Below are positions 8,950-17,289 of a stretch of DNA of 64,000 nt, piece after piece. Positions within the stretch are counted from its first letter, which is position 1. Every line of letters begins with the position of its first letter. Position numbers and translations under genes: made by a program. The stretch is from Brenneria sp. hezel4-2-4 (GTDB lineage: Bacteria > Pseudomonadota > Gammaproteobacteria > Enterobacterales > Enterobacteriaceae). The stretch covers positions 682,001 through 746,000 of the forward strand of contig NZ_JABJXS010000001.1 of assembly GCF_013155275.1 (NCBI RefSeq). The letters run 5' to 3'. The notes below the pieces were generated by a model that was given only the letters and a program-made list of their open reading frames with translations, had not been told where the DNA came from and made no database searches.

Positions 8950-9888
8950 ATGCATCTGGATTTGCGACAATTGCGCAATTTTCTCGCGTTGGCGGAACAC
9001 GGCAGTTTTGTGCAGGCGGCGGAATCGGTCTGTTTGTCGCAGTCGGCGTTCAGCCGCAGCATTCAAATGCTGGAACAAACCATGGGCTATCCGCTCATCG
9101 ACAGACAAAGCAAACGCTTTGCGCTGACGTGGCAGGGGAAAAAATTATTGCCTTTCGCCCGCCGGATACAGGAACTCTCCTGGGAACTGATCAATGACAT
9201 GCAACAAATCAGCGATGAGGGCGGCGGCGAGTTGACCTTTGGCTGCGGCCCCGCGCCCGCCGTCGCGCTTATTCCGCTCGCGGTGGCGCATTTCCATCAA
9301 CTGCGGCCGCGGGACAGAGTGGCCTACAGCGTGGATAACTGGCAGTCGCTGCGTCAACGCTTGCTGGCCGATGAATGGCCGTTTTTCGTTGCCGACACCT
9401 GGCATGCCGAACTCGAAGACAGGTTTCGGGTGCAGCCGTTAAGCCAGCAGCGCTGCTTTTTTATCTGTCATCGTTCACACCCGTTGGCGCAACAGGCGCG
9501 GGTTATGCCGGATGAACTGCTGCGTTATCCGCTAGCCTCGCCTTATTTGCCGGTCGGCATGCGCAAAATTCTGGCTACGTTGACACGCCAGCCCGACTTT
9601 CGCCCACAAATCCAGTGCGACCATATCTATTCGTTGTTCAACGTGCTGTGTCATACGCAGGCAATCAGTTTTGCCAGTGAAGACGGCTTTGCCCTGGGCC
9701 ATCGCAGCCATCAACTGGTGGAAATTCCCCTGGCGGAAACGCCGCCGGAATGGGGAAAGATGCGAACCCGGTTTGGCATTATCTCCAACCTGCAAAAAAA
9801 CCTCCCGCCACTGGCGCAACTGATGATCGACACTCTTATCGAGCAGGACAGGCAGCGCCAATCCGACGACTATTTCACCGATGCCTGA
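8950..9888 (+). CDS. LysR-family regulator (SftR-like, sulfate-ester locus)
   Basis: LysR-type regulator of 312 residues. The N-terminal helix-turn-helix covers about residues 1-62 (MHLDLRQLRNFLALAEHGSF, SQSAFSRSIQMLE) and the effector-binding domain about 90-300. I chose the ATG at 8950, with AGGTAAAGGT just upstream; an earlier in-frame ATG at 8893 lacks this. It ends inside the 3' end of the convergent binding-protein gene. In P. putida S-313 the LysR protein SftR controls atsRBC and astA for sulfate-ester use. Position and company suggest the same job here, but I cannot show orthology. Confidence 0.85.
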   Translation: MHLDLRQLRNFLALAEHGSFVQAAESVCLSQSAFSRSIQMLEQTMGYPLIDRQSKRFALTWQGKKLLPFARRIQELSWELINDMQQISDEGGGELTFGCGPAPAVALIPLAVAHFHQLRPRDRVAYSVDNWQSLRQRLLADEWPFFVADTWHAELEDRFRVQPLSQQRCFFICHRSHPLAQQARVMPDELLRYPLASPYLPVGMRKILATLTRQPDFRPQIQCDHIYSLFNVLCHTQAISFASEDGFALGHRSHQLVEIPLAETPPEWGKMRTRFGIISNLQKNLPPLAQLMIDTLIEQDRQRQSDDYFTDA

Positions 9889-10979
9889 CCAACAGCGTCA
9901 TACGCAGGCCAAACCGCTTGCCACTGTTGGTCGGCCAGCGCCCGATCGACAAAACGGCTATCGAACCAGTCGCCCACCGGATAATCACGACGGATCAGCC
10001 CGGCGCTTTTTGCCCGTTGAATGCTGTCCTCAAAACTGCTCTGCAAAAAAACATCCAAACGCGGCGAGCTTTGGAAATTGAGATCGTCCGGCGCCAACTC
10101 TTCCTCAAACAACGCCTGCGGGATCTGACTCTGTGCCGACATCAGCGCGATATACTCCGCCAAATGCGCGGGGTCGCTGACCCAGCGGGCGTTCTCCACC
10201 AGCACATTCACCAGTTGTTGCGTCACCTGCGGGTAGCGCTGGATAAAATCGTCCGTCGCCAGCACCGCCGCCTGCGTGGTGTTGGCGCGGCCCAGCGCCC
10301 CGCTGCTCACCACAATGTTAATCCCCTGCTCACGCAATACCAGAAGCCCCATACCGCCCCATACCGCATCAACCCGTTTGGCGGCCAGCGCCGCTTTGCC
10401 TGCCGTCCAATCCAGATTAATCACCCGGATATCCCGTTCATTCAGTCCGGCGCTTTTCAGCGCCCGCTCAAAAGAGAGCTGATCCGCCGTTCCTTTATAG
10501 ACCGCGACGCGTTTGCCGCGTAAATCTTCAATCCGCTGAATACCTGATTCCGGGGTGGCCGCCAGATAGGAATTTGCGCCGCGCGCCCCCACCAGCACCC
10601 GGGTCGGCAACCCGCCCGCCCGACCGATGATCGCCGCCAGATCCCCCAGGTAAACCACGTCCAACTGTTGGTTCGCCAGCGCTTCGTTCACCGCCGGCCC
10701 CGCGCCTTTAAAAAACGACCACTTGACTTTGATCCCTTGCGGTTCAAACACCTGCTCCAACTGCTGACGAATATGCGCCAACCCTAGCGGCCCACGGATA
10801 AACGGTTTACTGCCCGCACTCTGATCGGGCAGGCCGATACGAATTTCCGTCGGTTTATTTTCCGCCGCCTGTACGGCCGACGCGCCTGTCAGCGCAAAGC
10901 CGATCAGCATCAGCGCGCCTGCGAGGCGATGGATGGTCATTCGCCAACCATATCGCGGTGTTAATGATGTTTCCTGCAT
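9870..10979 (-). CDS. Sulfate ester/sulfonate ABC transporter substrate-binding protein (AtsR-like)
   Basis: Periplasmic binding protein of the SsuA/TauA/NrtA type, 369 residues. A signal peptide follows a short positively charged lead and ends about VQA-AENKP. The fold follows the family pattern (TEIRIGLPDQ, NEALANQQLDVVYLGDLAA). The start at 10979 has GGAG six bases upstream. It is divergent from the permease, ATPase and arylsulfotransferase genes across 235 bases. Its last 19 bases overlap, antisense, the end of the LysR gene. Arylsulfate or another sulfate ester is the likely substrate because of the arylsulfotransferase nearby; sulfonates remain possible. Confidence 0.82.
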   Translation of the reverse strand: MQETSLTPRYGWRMTIHRLAGALMLIGFALTGASAVQAAENKPTEIRIGLPDQSAGSKPFIRGPLGLAHIRQQLEQVFEPQGIKVKWSFFKGAGPAVNEALANQQLDVVYLGDLAAIIGRAGGLPTRVLVGARGANSYLAATPESGIQRIEDLRGKRVAVYKGTADQLSFERALKSAGLNERDIRVINLDWTAGKAALAAKRVDAVWGGMGLLVLREQGINIVVSSGALGRANTTQAAVLATDDFIQRYPQVTQQLVNVLVENARWVSDPAHLAEYIALMSAQSQIPQALFEEELAPDDLNFQSSPRLDVFLQSSFEDSIQRAKSAGLIRRDYPVGDWFDSRFVDRALADQQWQAVWPAYDAVGQASVK

Positions 10980-11214
10980 GATCTTCTCCGTGAATAACAG
11001 AACGTTACCACCAAACTAGCGAAACGATCGGCCACGGTTTAAATAACATTTACGGCTTTAGTCAGTGAAAAAAAGCATAAATCAGTGGGCAAGCGGCAAT
11101 CCGCCATATATGCATTTCTTGCACGGCGGCTATCGGTTTAATGCATTGGCGTTAGAGGCTAAAAGCTGTTTTTTATGCCTTATCCGTCTTTTTTAGCCGA
11201 TTCCCCGGAAAAAA

Positions 11215-12792
11215 ATGAATAAGGTTATGTTGCTGAAAATGCCTACGCCGACGTGGCCCCCGGCGCCGCACAGGGCGTTTTATCCGTTCATCGTCCCGCT
11301 CGCGCTATTGCTGTTATGGTTCGTCAGCAGCCGGCAGGGGTGGATGCCGCCTCAAATTCTTCCCGCCCCCGTCACGGTGATGCAAACCGCCGCCGAGCTT
11401 TGGCAGGGCGATCTGGGTTCACAGTTGCTTATTAGCCTGTACCGGCTGATAACCGGCCTGCTGGCGGGGTTGCTCGCCGGCACCTTGCTGGGCGCGCTAA
11501 TGGGCGCCTCGCCGCGCGCGGCCAATCTGCTGCACCCGACGGTTTATGCGCTGGCGCAAATTCCCACGCTGGGATGGATACCGCTGTTTATGGTGCTGTT
11601 CGGTATTGACGATGCGCTGAAGCTGGCGGTGATTGTCAAAGCGGTGATCGTCCCCGTCACGCTGCATACCCAAAGCGGCGTACGCAACGTCCCTGCTTCG
11701 CTGCTGGAAGTGGTGCGTATCCTGCGGCTGACTCCCTGGCAACGTCTGCGGCGTTTAACCTTGCCGGCGATGCTGCCGGTCTGGTTGACCGGACTGAGGC
11801 TGGCGCTGTCGCAGGCCTGGGTCTCTTTGATTGTGGTGGAGTTGCTGGCCTCTTCACAGGGCATTGGCTACCTGTTGGTATGGGGCCGTCAGCTGTTTCA
11901 ACTGGATATTGTGTTTGTCTGTATCGCGGTCATCGGTTGCGCCGGGCTGGCGATGGAATGGCTGATTAACCAACTCGAACGGCGGCTGGTCTACTGGCCG
12001 CACCCACCGGTCAGTCGTCTTAACGCCATACCGTCAGGCCGGCTGTCCGGCGTGCTGCTGCCGGTAGCGCTGCTGGCATTATGGCAGCAGGCCAGCCTGT
12101 CTGGTTGGGTGGATACGTCGCTGCTGCCCCCGCCGTCCGCCGTATGGCAAACGCTGGTTCAGGGCGTCAGCGACGGCGTCTTACCGGATGCCATGCGCCG
12201 CAGCCTGATGCGGGCGCTGGCGGGCGCGGCGGGCGGCATCACCGTCGGTCTGCTGCTCGGGGTGGTGCTGGGACTCAGCCCGCGCGCCGACGCGCTGTTC
12301 ACTCCGACCTTTGCCACGCTACGCCAGATTGCGCTGTTTGCCTGGCTGCCGTTGCTGACCGCCTGGGTAGGCAACGATGAAACGGGCAAAGTGGTGTTCG
12401 TGTCGCTGGCGTCCTTCTTTCCCATGCTGGTAGCCAGCCACCGTGGCGTGCGTCAGCGTTCGCTGGCGCTACAGGAGGTGGCGCAGGTACTGCAACTGTC
12501 GCTGGTCGTGCGGCTGCGGGTACTGATCCTGCCCGGCGCGGCGCCCGCCATCTTCGCCGGCCTGCGTCTGTCGCTGATTTATGCCTGGCTCGGTACGATC
12601 GGCGCGGAGTATTTCATGTCATCGGATATCGGCATCGGTAGCCTGATGATTAACGCTCAGCAGTTGCTGGACATGCCGACCATTCTCAGCGGCATGCTGT
12701 TGATTGGCCTTACCGGAGCGGCAATCGACCGCGCCGGCCTCATTCTGGAAAAACGCGCCACCCGCTGGCGCCGCGCAGGAGAATCCGTATGA
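11215..12792 (+). CDS. Double-length ABC transporter permease (AtsB-like fusion)
   Basis: Inner-membrane permease of 525 residues containing two SsuC/TauC-type membrane domains in tandem, about 20-255 and 270-515. Each has its own coupling-loop region (VRNVPASLLEVVRIL in the first, VRQRSLALQEVAQVLQ in the second). A normal SsuC homodimer is thus encoded as one chain, allowing the halves to diverge. CCCCGGAAAAAA precedes the ATG. It overlaps the ATPase gene by ATGA. I recall AtsB of the P. putida/P. aeruginosa ats locus as a similarly large permease. Substrate is inferred from context. Confidence 0.88.
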   Translation: MNKVMLLKMPTPTWPPAPHRAFYPFIVPLALLLLWFVSSRQGWMPPQILPAPVTVMQTAAELWQGDLGSQLLISLYRLITGLLAGLLAGTLLGALMGASPRAANLLHPTVYALAQIPTLGWIPLFMVLFGIDDALKLAVIVKAVIVPVTLHTQSGVRNVPASLLEVVRILRLTPWQRLRRLTLPAMLPVWLTGLRLALSQAWVSLIVVELLASSQGIGYLLVWGRQLFQLDIVFVCIAVIGCAGLAMEWLINQLERRLVYWPHPPVSRLNAIPSGRLSGVLLPVALLALWQQASLSGWVDTSLLPPPSAVWQTLVQGVSDGVLPDAMRRSLMRALAGAAGGITVGLLLGVVLGLSPRADALFTPTFATLRQIALFAWLPLLTAWVGNDETGKVVFVSLASFFPMLVASHRGVRQRSLALQEVAQVLQLSLVVRLRVLILPGAAPAIFAGLRLSLIYAWLGTIGAEYFMSSDIGIGSLMINAQQLLDMPTILSGMLLIGLTGAAIDRAGLILEKRATRWRRAGESV

Positions 12793-13589
12793 CCGCCATC
12801 CAGACCGGCTATCCGCCGGTGGTGCAGTTTGAGCGCCTAAAAAAACAGTTCAACGTGCAGGGACAACCGCTGACGGTGATTGACAACTTTTCGCTCTCCA
12901 TCGATAGCGGAGAGCTGGTGGCGATTGTCGGCAGCAGCGGCTGCGGCAAATCCACGCTGCTGCGTATGCTGGTCGGATTGGATAACGACTATCAGGGCCG
13001 CATTCTGGTCGATGGCAAGCCGGCGCATGGCATCAGCCGCGAACGGGGAATGGTGTTTCAGGAACCACGACTGTTTCCCTGGCTGACGGTTCGCCAGAAT
13101 ATCGCGCTGGGTCTGGCGCGCGAAAAACAGCATCGCTCGGCGTGTGAACGCCTGATCGACCACTTTATCCGACTGGTTGACCTGCATGATTTCGCCGACG
13201 CCCTGCCCGCCCAGCTCTCCGGCGGTATGGCGCAGCGCGTCGCCATCGCCCGCGGTCTGGTGGCCAACCCGCGGATTTTATTGCTGGATGAACCCTTTGG
13301 CGCGCTGGACGCCTTGACCCGTCAGCAGATGCAGCAGGAGCTGCGGCGCATTCATCAGGCGGAAGGCACCACCACGCTGCTGGTAACGCACGACGTAGAG
13401 GAAGCGGTCTATCTGGCCGACCGCGTGGTGGTGCTGGCGCCCCGTCCAGGACGGATCAGACACGTCGCCACCCTCACGCTGCCGCATCCCCGGAAGCGCG
13501 ACAGTCAGGCGTTTCACCAACAGTGCGGCGAATTGCTGTCGCTGTTGACCCAGCCGGCTTCATCGGCACACCCCCTCACCACTTTTTGA
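12789..13589 (+). CDS. ABC transporter ATP-binding protein (AtsC/SsuB-like)
   Basis: Cytoplasmic ATPase of 266 residues that powers the fused permease. It shows Walker A GSSGCGKST (about residue 55), Q-loop FQEPRLFPW, signature LSGGMAQRVAIARGL, Walker [12 protein letters not shown] and switch His in THDVEEAV. These place it in the nitrate/sulfonate/taurine class. Its start overlaps the permease stop by four bases (ATGA), a sign of translational coupling. The arylsulfotransferase gene begins 13 bases after its stop. Confidence 0.92.
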   Translation: MTAIQTGYPPVVQFERLKKQFNVQGQPLTVIDNFSLSIDSGELVAIVGSSGCGKSTLLRMLVGLDNDYQGRILVDGKPAHGISRERGMVFQEPRLFPWLTVRQNIALGLAREKQHRSACERLIDHFIRLVDLHDFADALPAQLSGGMAQRVAIARGLVANPRILLLDEPFGALDALTRQQMQQELRRIHQAEGTTTLLVTHDVEEAVYLADRVVVLAPRPGRIRHVATLTLPHPRKRDSQAFHQQCGELLSLLTQPASSAHPLTTF

Positions 13590-13602
13590 ATGGAGTTTTG
13601 TT

Positions 13603-15396
13603 ATGGGACACCCTTCCGTTTACCCCACCGGCACCACCCTCTATAACCCGGACAAGGCCTGGGGCGGCTATACCGTATTTCAGGCGCTGGAAAGCGGCGC
13701 CGTGCTGATCGATATGAACGGAACCGAGCTACGCCTGTGGGAAGGTCTGCATGGTTTCCCCAACAAAATCCTGCCCGGCGGCTATATCCTCGGCCATAGC
13801 GGTGAACGCGATCCGCGCTACGGCATGCAGGACATGGTTGATCTGATCCAGGTTGACTGGGAGGGGAATATCGTCTGGAAATTCAACGGCTATGAACAGA
13901 TTAGCGATCCCGATTTGCCGGTTGAATGGATGGCGCGCGTTCACCATGACTATCAGCGCAGCGGCAACCCGGTAGGTTATTACGCACCGGGGCAAGAACC
14001 GCAGTCGATCGGCGGCAATACCCTGATTCTGGCTCATAAAAATCTGCACAATGCGCAAATCAGCGACAAGCTGCTGCTTGACGACACCATTATCGAAGTA
14101 GACTGGCAGGGAAATATCCTGTGGGAGTGGCGATGCAGCGATCATTTTAATGAACTGGGCTTTGACGACGCTGCAAAAACCGCTATCTACAACAACCCCA
14201 ATCTGCGCAAAAGCGGCGGCGGCATGGGCGACTGGATGCATATCAACTCGATGTCGGCTCTCGGCCCCAATCCGTGGTTCGATCAGGGCGACAGCCGTTT
14301 CCATCCCGACAACATTATCTGGGACGCCCGTGAATCCAACATTATCGCCATTATTGATAAACAGAGCGGCAAGATCGTCTGGAAGCTCGGCCCGGACTAC
14401 CGCACGCCGGAACTGAAGCATCTGGGCTGGATCATCGGCCAACACCATGCTCATATGATCCCCGCCGGCTTACCCGGCGCGGGCAATATTCTGGTATTCG
14501 ACAACGGCGGCTGGGCAGGCTACGGCGCTCCCAATCCGGCATCCGCCGATGGCGTTAAAAACGTCTGGCGCGACTACTCGCGCATACTGGAAATCAACCC
14601 GGTCACGCTTGATATCGTCTGGCGCTATTCTCCCTATGAAGCCGGAATTCCGCACCCTACCGACGCGTTCCGCTTCTACAGCCCTTATATCAGTAATATT
14701 CAGCGCTTGCCCAACGGTAATACGCTGATCAATGAAGGCGCTAACGGCCGACTGTTTGAGGTGACGGCGGAACATGAAATCGTGTGGGAATATATCTCGC
14801 CGTACTGGGGGAAAACCGTTAACACCAATATGCTTTACCGGGCGTATCGCGTCCCTTACGACTGGGTGCCGCAGTTGGCCCGCCCGCAGGAAACCCCGGT
14901 CGTGGCGCCCGACAACACCCATTTTCGTCAACCGGGCGCCGCTCAACCCGGTTTCGCCAGCGTGATTCATGTCAGCGGCGTGCGACCCTATAAAAAAAAC
15001 GGCGACGCGCTGTGCGTCGCCACCGACAGCGAGGATCTGAAACGCAGCCCCAAACTGTTCACCGTCAATCGTTCGCGCTTTACGCCACTGGCGGGCGACG
15101 GTTGGGAAACGCTGAAACAACACGCCGCGCCGCAGTTATTGCTGGTCGGCGCGGAGCGCTGCGTCCACTGTAAAAGTCTGTACCGCCAGTTGGAAGCGGT
15201 ACTGAACGAAGAGCAATACCGCTCTCTTGCCAGCCACTATCTGGATGCCGACAGTCATAGCGACCTGGCCCGGCAGTTGGCGGTACGTACGCTGCCGACC
15301 CTTTTGTGGCTGGAACAGGGCGAGGAAAAAGGACGCATCGGCGGCGCGCAGTCACCGCAGAAGCTGCGTCAATGGCTCGCCGGCGTCGTCCGGTAA
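13603..15396 (+). CDS. Arylsulfotransferase (AstA/ASST family) with C-terminal thioredoxin-like domain
   Basis: PAPS-independent aryl-sulfate sulfotransferase family, which moves sulfate from an aryl sulfate to a phenol. It has 597 residues and no signal peptide, so unlike the periplasmic E. coli AssT it should act in the cytoplasm, as AstA of P. putida does. Residues about 1-440 form a beta-propeller-type ASST domain with repeated VDWEGNIVWKF-like blades and conserved histidines (DWMHINS, His213; QHHAHMIP, His281/282/284). About 480-597 is a thioredoxin-like segment with CVHC (Cys520, Cys523) and a cis-Pro-like TLPTL. GGAG lies seven bases before the ATG. It is the last gene of the operon. 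Confidence 0.88.
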   Translation: MGHPSVYPTGTTLYNPDKAWGGYTVFQALESGAVLIDMNGTELRLWEGLHGFPNKILPGGYILGHSGERDPRYGMQDMVDLIQVDWEGNIVWKFNGYEQISDPDLPVEWMARVHHDYQRSGNPVGYYAPGQEPQSIGGNTLILAHKNLHNAQISDKLLLDDTIIEVDWQGNILWEWRCSDHFNELGFDDAAKTAIYNNPNLRKSGGGMGDWMHINSMSALGPNPWFDQGDSRFHPDNIIWDARESNIIAIIDKQSGKIVWKLGPDYRTPELKHLGWIIGQHHAHMIPAGLPGAGNILVFDNGGWAGYGAPNPASADGVKNVWRDYSRILEINPVTLDIVWRYSPYEAGIPHPTDAFRFYSPYISNIQRLPNGNTLINEGANGRLFEVTAEHEIVWEYISPYWGKTVNTNMLYRAYRVPYDWVPQLARPQETPVVAPDNTHFRQPGAAQPGFASVIHVSGVRPYKKNGDALCVATDSEDLKRSPKLFTVNRSRFTPLAGDGWETLKQHAAPQLLLVGAERCVHCKSLYRQLEAVLNEEQYRSLASHYLDADSHSDLARQLAVRTLPTLLWLEQGEEKGRIGGAQSPQKLRQWLAGVVR

Positions 15397-15626
15397 TACC
15401 CTCTTCTTGTCAGAAGCTGCCGCTTAGTCACCTATTTACCGCTAACGGCAGCGGTGCCGTCAGCGTGAGGTGTTGCGCCAAAGCAAGGTAGTTTCATGCA
15501 ACGTGTTATATGCCACGATAAGCCGCGTCAATCGCCGCGGCGCCTTGTGCGATGACTTTCGGCGCAACGTGGCGTAAATATTCAAGCTGTAGCAAAACGT
15601 TTCCTTTGCATCGCCCGCCTTTATTT
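15397..15626. other. Intergenic region with hairpin and a short degenerate reading frame
   Basis: About 230 bases between the arylsulfotransferase and the next operon. An 11-bp inverted repeat with one mismatch lies at 15440-15465 (CGCTAACGGCA / TGCCGTCAGCG). It has no T-run but could end the upstream operon. On the minus strand, 15506-15600 is open for about 30 codons and ends with a peptide like AAIDAAYRGI. It has no convincing start, so I treat it as a possible gene remnant or conserved intergenic element. Confidence 0.4.
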
Positions 15627-15641
15627 TGTTATGTTATCACA
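15627..15641 (+). promoter_or_regulatory. Zur-like operator in front of the metal-type ABC operon
   Basis: TGTTATGTTATCACA agrees at 13 of 15 positions with TGTTATAATATCACA, the E. coli znu Zur box as I recall it. It overlaps an alternative ATG at 15631, which argues for the later start at 15667. Zinc control would suit a Cnt-like importer and the cysteine-depleted DksA downstream. The match is by eye only. Confidence 0.5.
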
Positions 15642-15666
15642 TATCAAATATTCAGCACGGCTCATC

Positions 15667-16470
15667 ATGATAAGCAGGCACAGACAAACCGACGCGATAC
15701 TGCAAATCGATCGTCTTGATTTATCTCTTGGCGGAGACAGTAAAGTCAGCGATGTGAGTTTCAGCCTGTACCCGGGCGAAAGAGTTTGTCTGATCGGCGC
15801 CTCCGGCTCCGGTAAGTCGCTAACCGCCAGAGCAGCGATCGGCACGCCGCCGGCAGGCTGTCGGATAAACGGGCGAATCCGGGTCAACGGCGAAGACGTC
15901 ACCCATTTGAAGGCGCTGGCCCGTCCGGCGTCGGCGCGGGTATCAGCCATTTTTCAGGACTCCGCCGGCGCGCTTAATCCCTTGATGAGACTCGGCAAAC
16001 AGCTGTCGCTGGCCTTGGGCGCTTCATCACAGGCCGAACTCGCCGCGCTGCTGGATGACATGGGGCTGGGGGATATTCCCCACCTGCAACAACGTTTTCC
16101 GGCAGAGCTATCCGGCGGGCAACGCCAGCGTATTTGCATCGCTCTGGCGCTGCTGGGCAAGACGCGTCTGTTGGTGGCCGACGAACCGACGACCGCGCTC
16201 GACGTCATTACCCAACAGCAGGTTTTGCAAGTATTGCAGGCCCGATGCGCGCGCCCCGACGCCCCCGCCTTGCTATTCATTACTCATGATATCGCCGTCG
16301 CTGCGCAGCTGTGTCAGCGCGGGCTGGTGATGGAAGCGGGTCGACTGGTGGAATCCGGCGACATGCGGCAATTGCTGAATGCCCCTCGGCACCCGTATAC
16401 GCGTAGCCTGATTGCGGCGGCGCGGCGCGCCGGCTTGTCATTGCCGACCGCCGGAGGCCTGGTCGGATGA
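15667..16470 (+). CDS. ABC transporter ATP-binding protein, nickel/opine/peptide class (CntD/NikD-like)
   Basis: First ATPase of a nickel/peptide-type ABC importer, 267 residues from this start. Walker A is GASGSGKSL, the Q-loop region FQDSAGALNPLMRLG, the signature LSGGQRQRICIALAL, Walker B LLVADEPTTALD, with ITHDIAVAAQ after it. The C-terminal HPYTRSLIAA segment is typical of the Dpp/Opp/Nik class. No start has a good ribosome site. I prefer 15667 over 15631 because the latter lies within the Zur-like box. It overlaps the second ATPase gene by ATGA. Confidence 0.87.
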   Translation: MISRHRQTDAILQIDRLDLSLGGDSKVSDVSFSLYPGERVCLIGASGSGKSLTARAAIGTPPAGCRINGRIRVNGEDVTHLKALARPASARVSAIFQDSAGALNPLMRLGKQLSLALGASSQAELAALLDDMGLGDIPHLQQRFPAELSGGQRQRICIALALLGKTRLLVADEPTTALDVITQQQVLQVLQARCARPDAPALLFITHDIAVAAQLCQRGLVMEAGRLVESGDMRQLLNAPRHPYTRSLIAAARRAGLSLPTAGGLVG

Positions 16471-17276
16471 ACCGCCATCTTCACGCCATATCAACCCCTT
16501 TTTTGCGCATGGAACGCGTCAGCCGTTATCGTCAGGCGCCGCGTTTCCGGTGGCGAAAAGCCGATCCCGCCGGCGCCATCTTTCGCGATCTGTCGCTGAC
16601 GCTGCAACGCCATGAACGCGTTGGTCTGGTCGGCGCCTCCGGCTGCGGTAAATCCACATTGCTGAAAACCCTGCTGGCGTTGGACACGCCGGACAGCGGC
16701 ACGATACACTGCGACGGCCAATTGGTGCGGCCGGGTTCGGTACGTTCACTGCTGTGGTATCGCCGTCGCGTACAGTATATTCCGCAGGATCCGGCCGCAT
16801 CTCTGGATCCGCGCCAGCCTGTCGGCGCACTGATTGCCGAACCCTTGAAACGCCTGAGAAGCGGCGAAAATATTTCGTCATGCGTGCGGATGGCGATGGA
16901 TCAGGTCGGTCTGAGCGTCAGCTTATGCTCAAGGCCTGCCGGTCTGCTGTCGGGCGGACAGGCCCAGCGCGTCGCGATGGCCCGTGCGCTGGTGACGCGC
17001 CCCGCTTTTTTACTCGCTGACGAGCCCACCAGCGGATTGGATCTACCGCTGCGTGAACAAATCAAAACGCTGCTGCAACAGGTAACGTCGCAAAATAATA
17101 TGGGATTGCTGATGGTGTCACACGACATTTCACTACTTGCGGGTTTATGCGAACGTATGCTGGTCATGGACGATGGGCGCATTATCGAAGATCGTCCCAC
17201 CGCCGATGTGCTGGCGTCGCCACAGCGCCGGCATACTCACCGGTTATTGCAGGCCATCCCTTCTTTACCTATTTGA
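16467..17276 (+). CDS. ABC transporter ATP-binding protein, nickel/opine/peptide class (CntF/NikE-like)
   Basis: Second, non-identical ATPase of the same importer, 269 residues. Walker [26 protein letters not shown] after it, signature LSGGQAQRVAMARAL, Walker B FLLADEPTSGLD and SHDISLLA are all present. A heterodimer of two ATPases is normal for the Dpp/Nik/Cnt class. It overlaps the first ATPase gene by four bases, and the MFS exporter gene follows 13 bases after its stop. Confidence 0.88.
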   Translation: MNRHLHAISTPFLRMERVSRYRQAPRFRWRKADPAGAIFRDLSLTLQRHERVGLVGASGCGKSTLLKTLLALDTPDSGTIHCDGQLVRPGSVRSLLWYRRRVQYIPQDPAASLDPRQPVGALIAEPLKRLRSGENISSCVRMAMDQVGLSVSLCSRPAGLLSGGQAQRVAMARALVTRPAFLLADEPTSGLDLPLREQIKTLLQQVTSQNNMGLLMVSHDISLLAGLCERMLVMDDGRIIEDRPTADVLASPQRRHTHRLLQAIPSLPI

Positions 17277-17289
17277 ACGGATAACTTTT

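Noticed and set aside
8751-9062. 103-codon minus-strand frame upstream of and into the LysR gene
   Set aside because: Overlaps the LysR helix-turn-helix antisense and covers the divergent promoter region; no ribosome site or recognisable domain.
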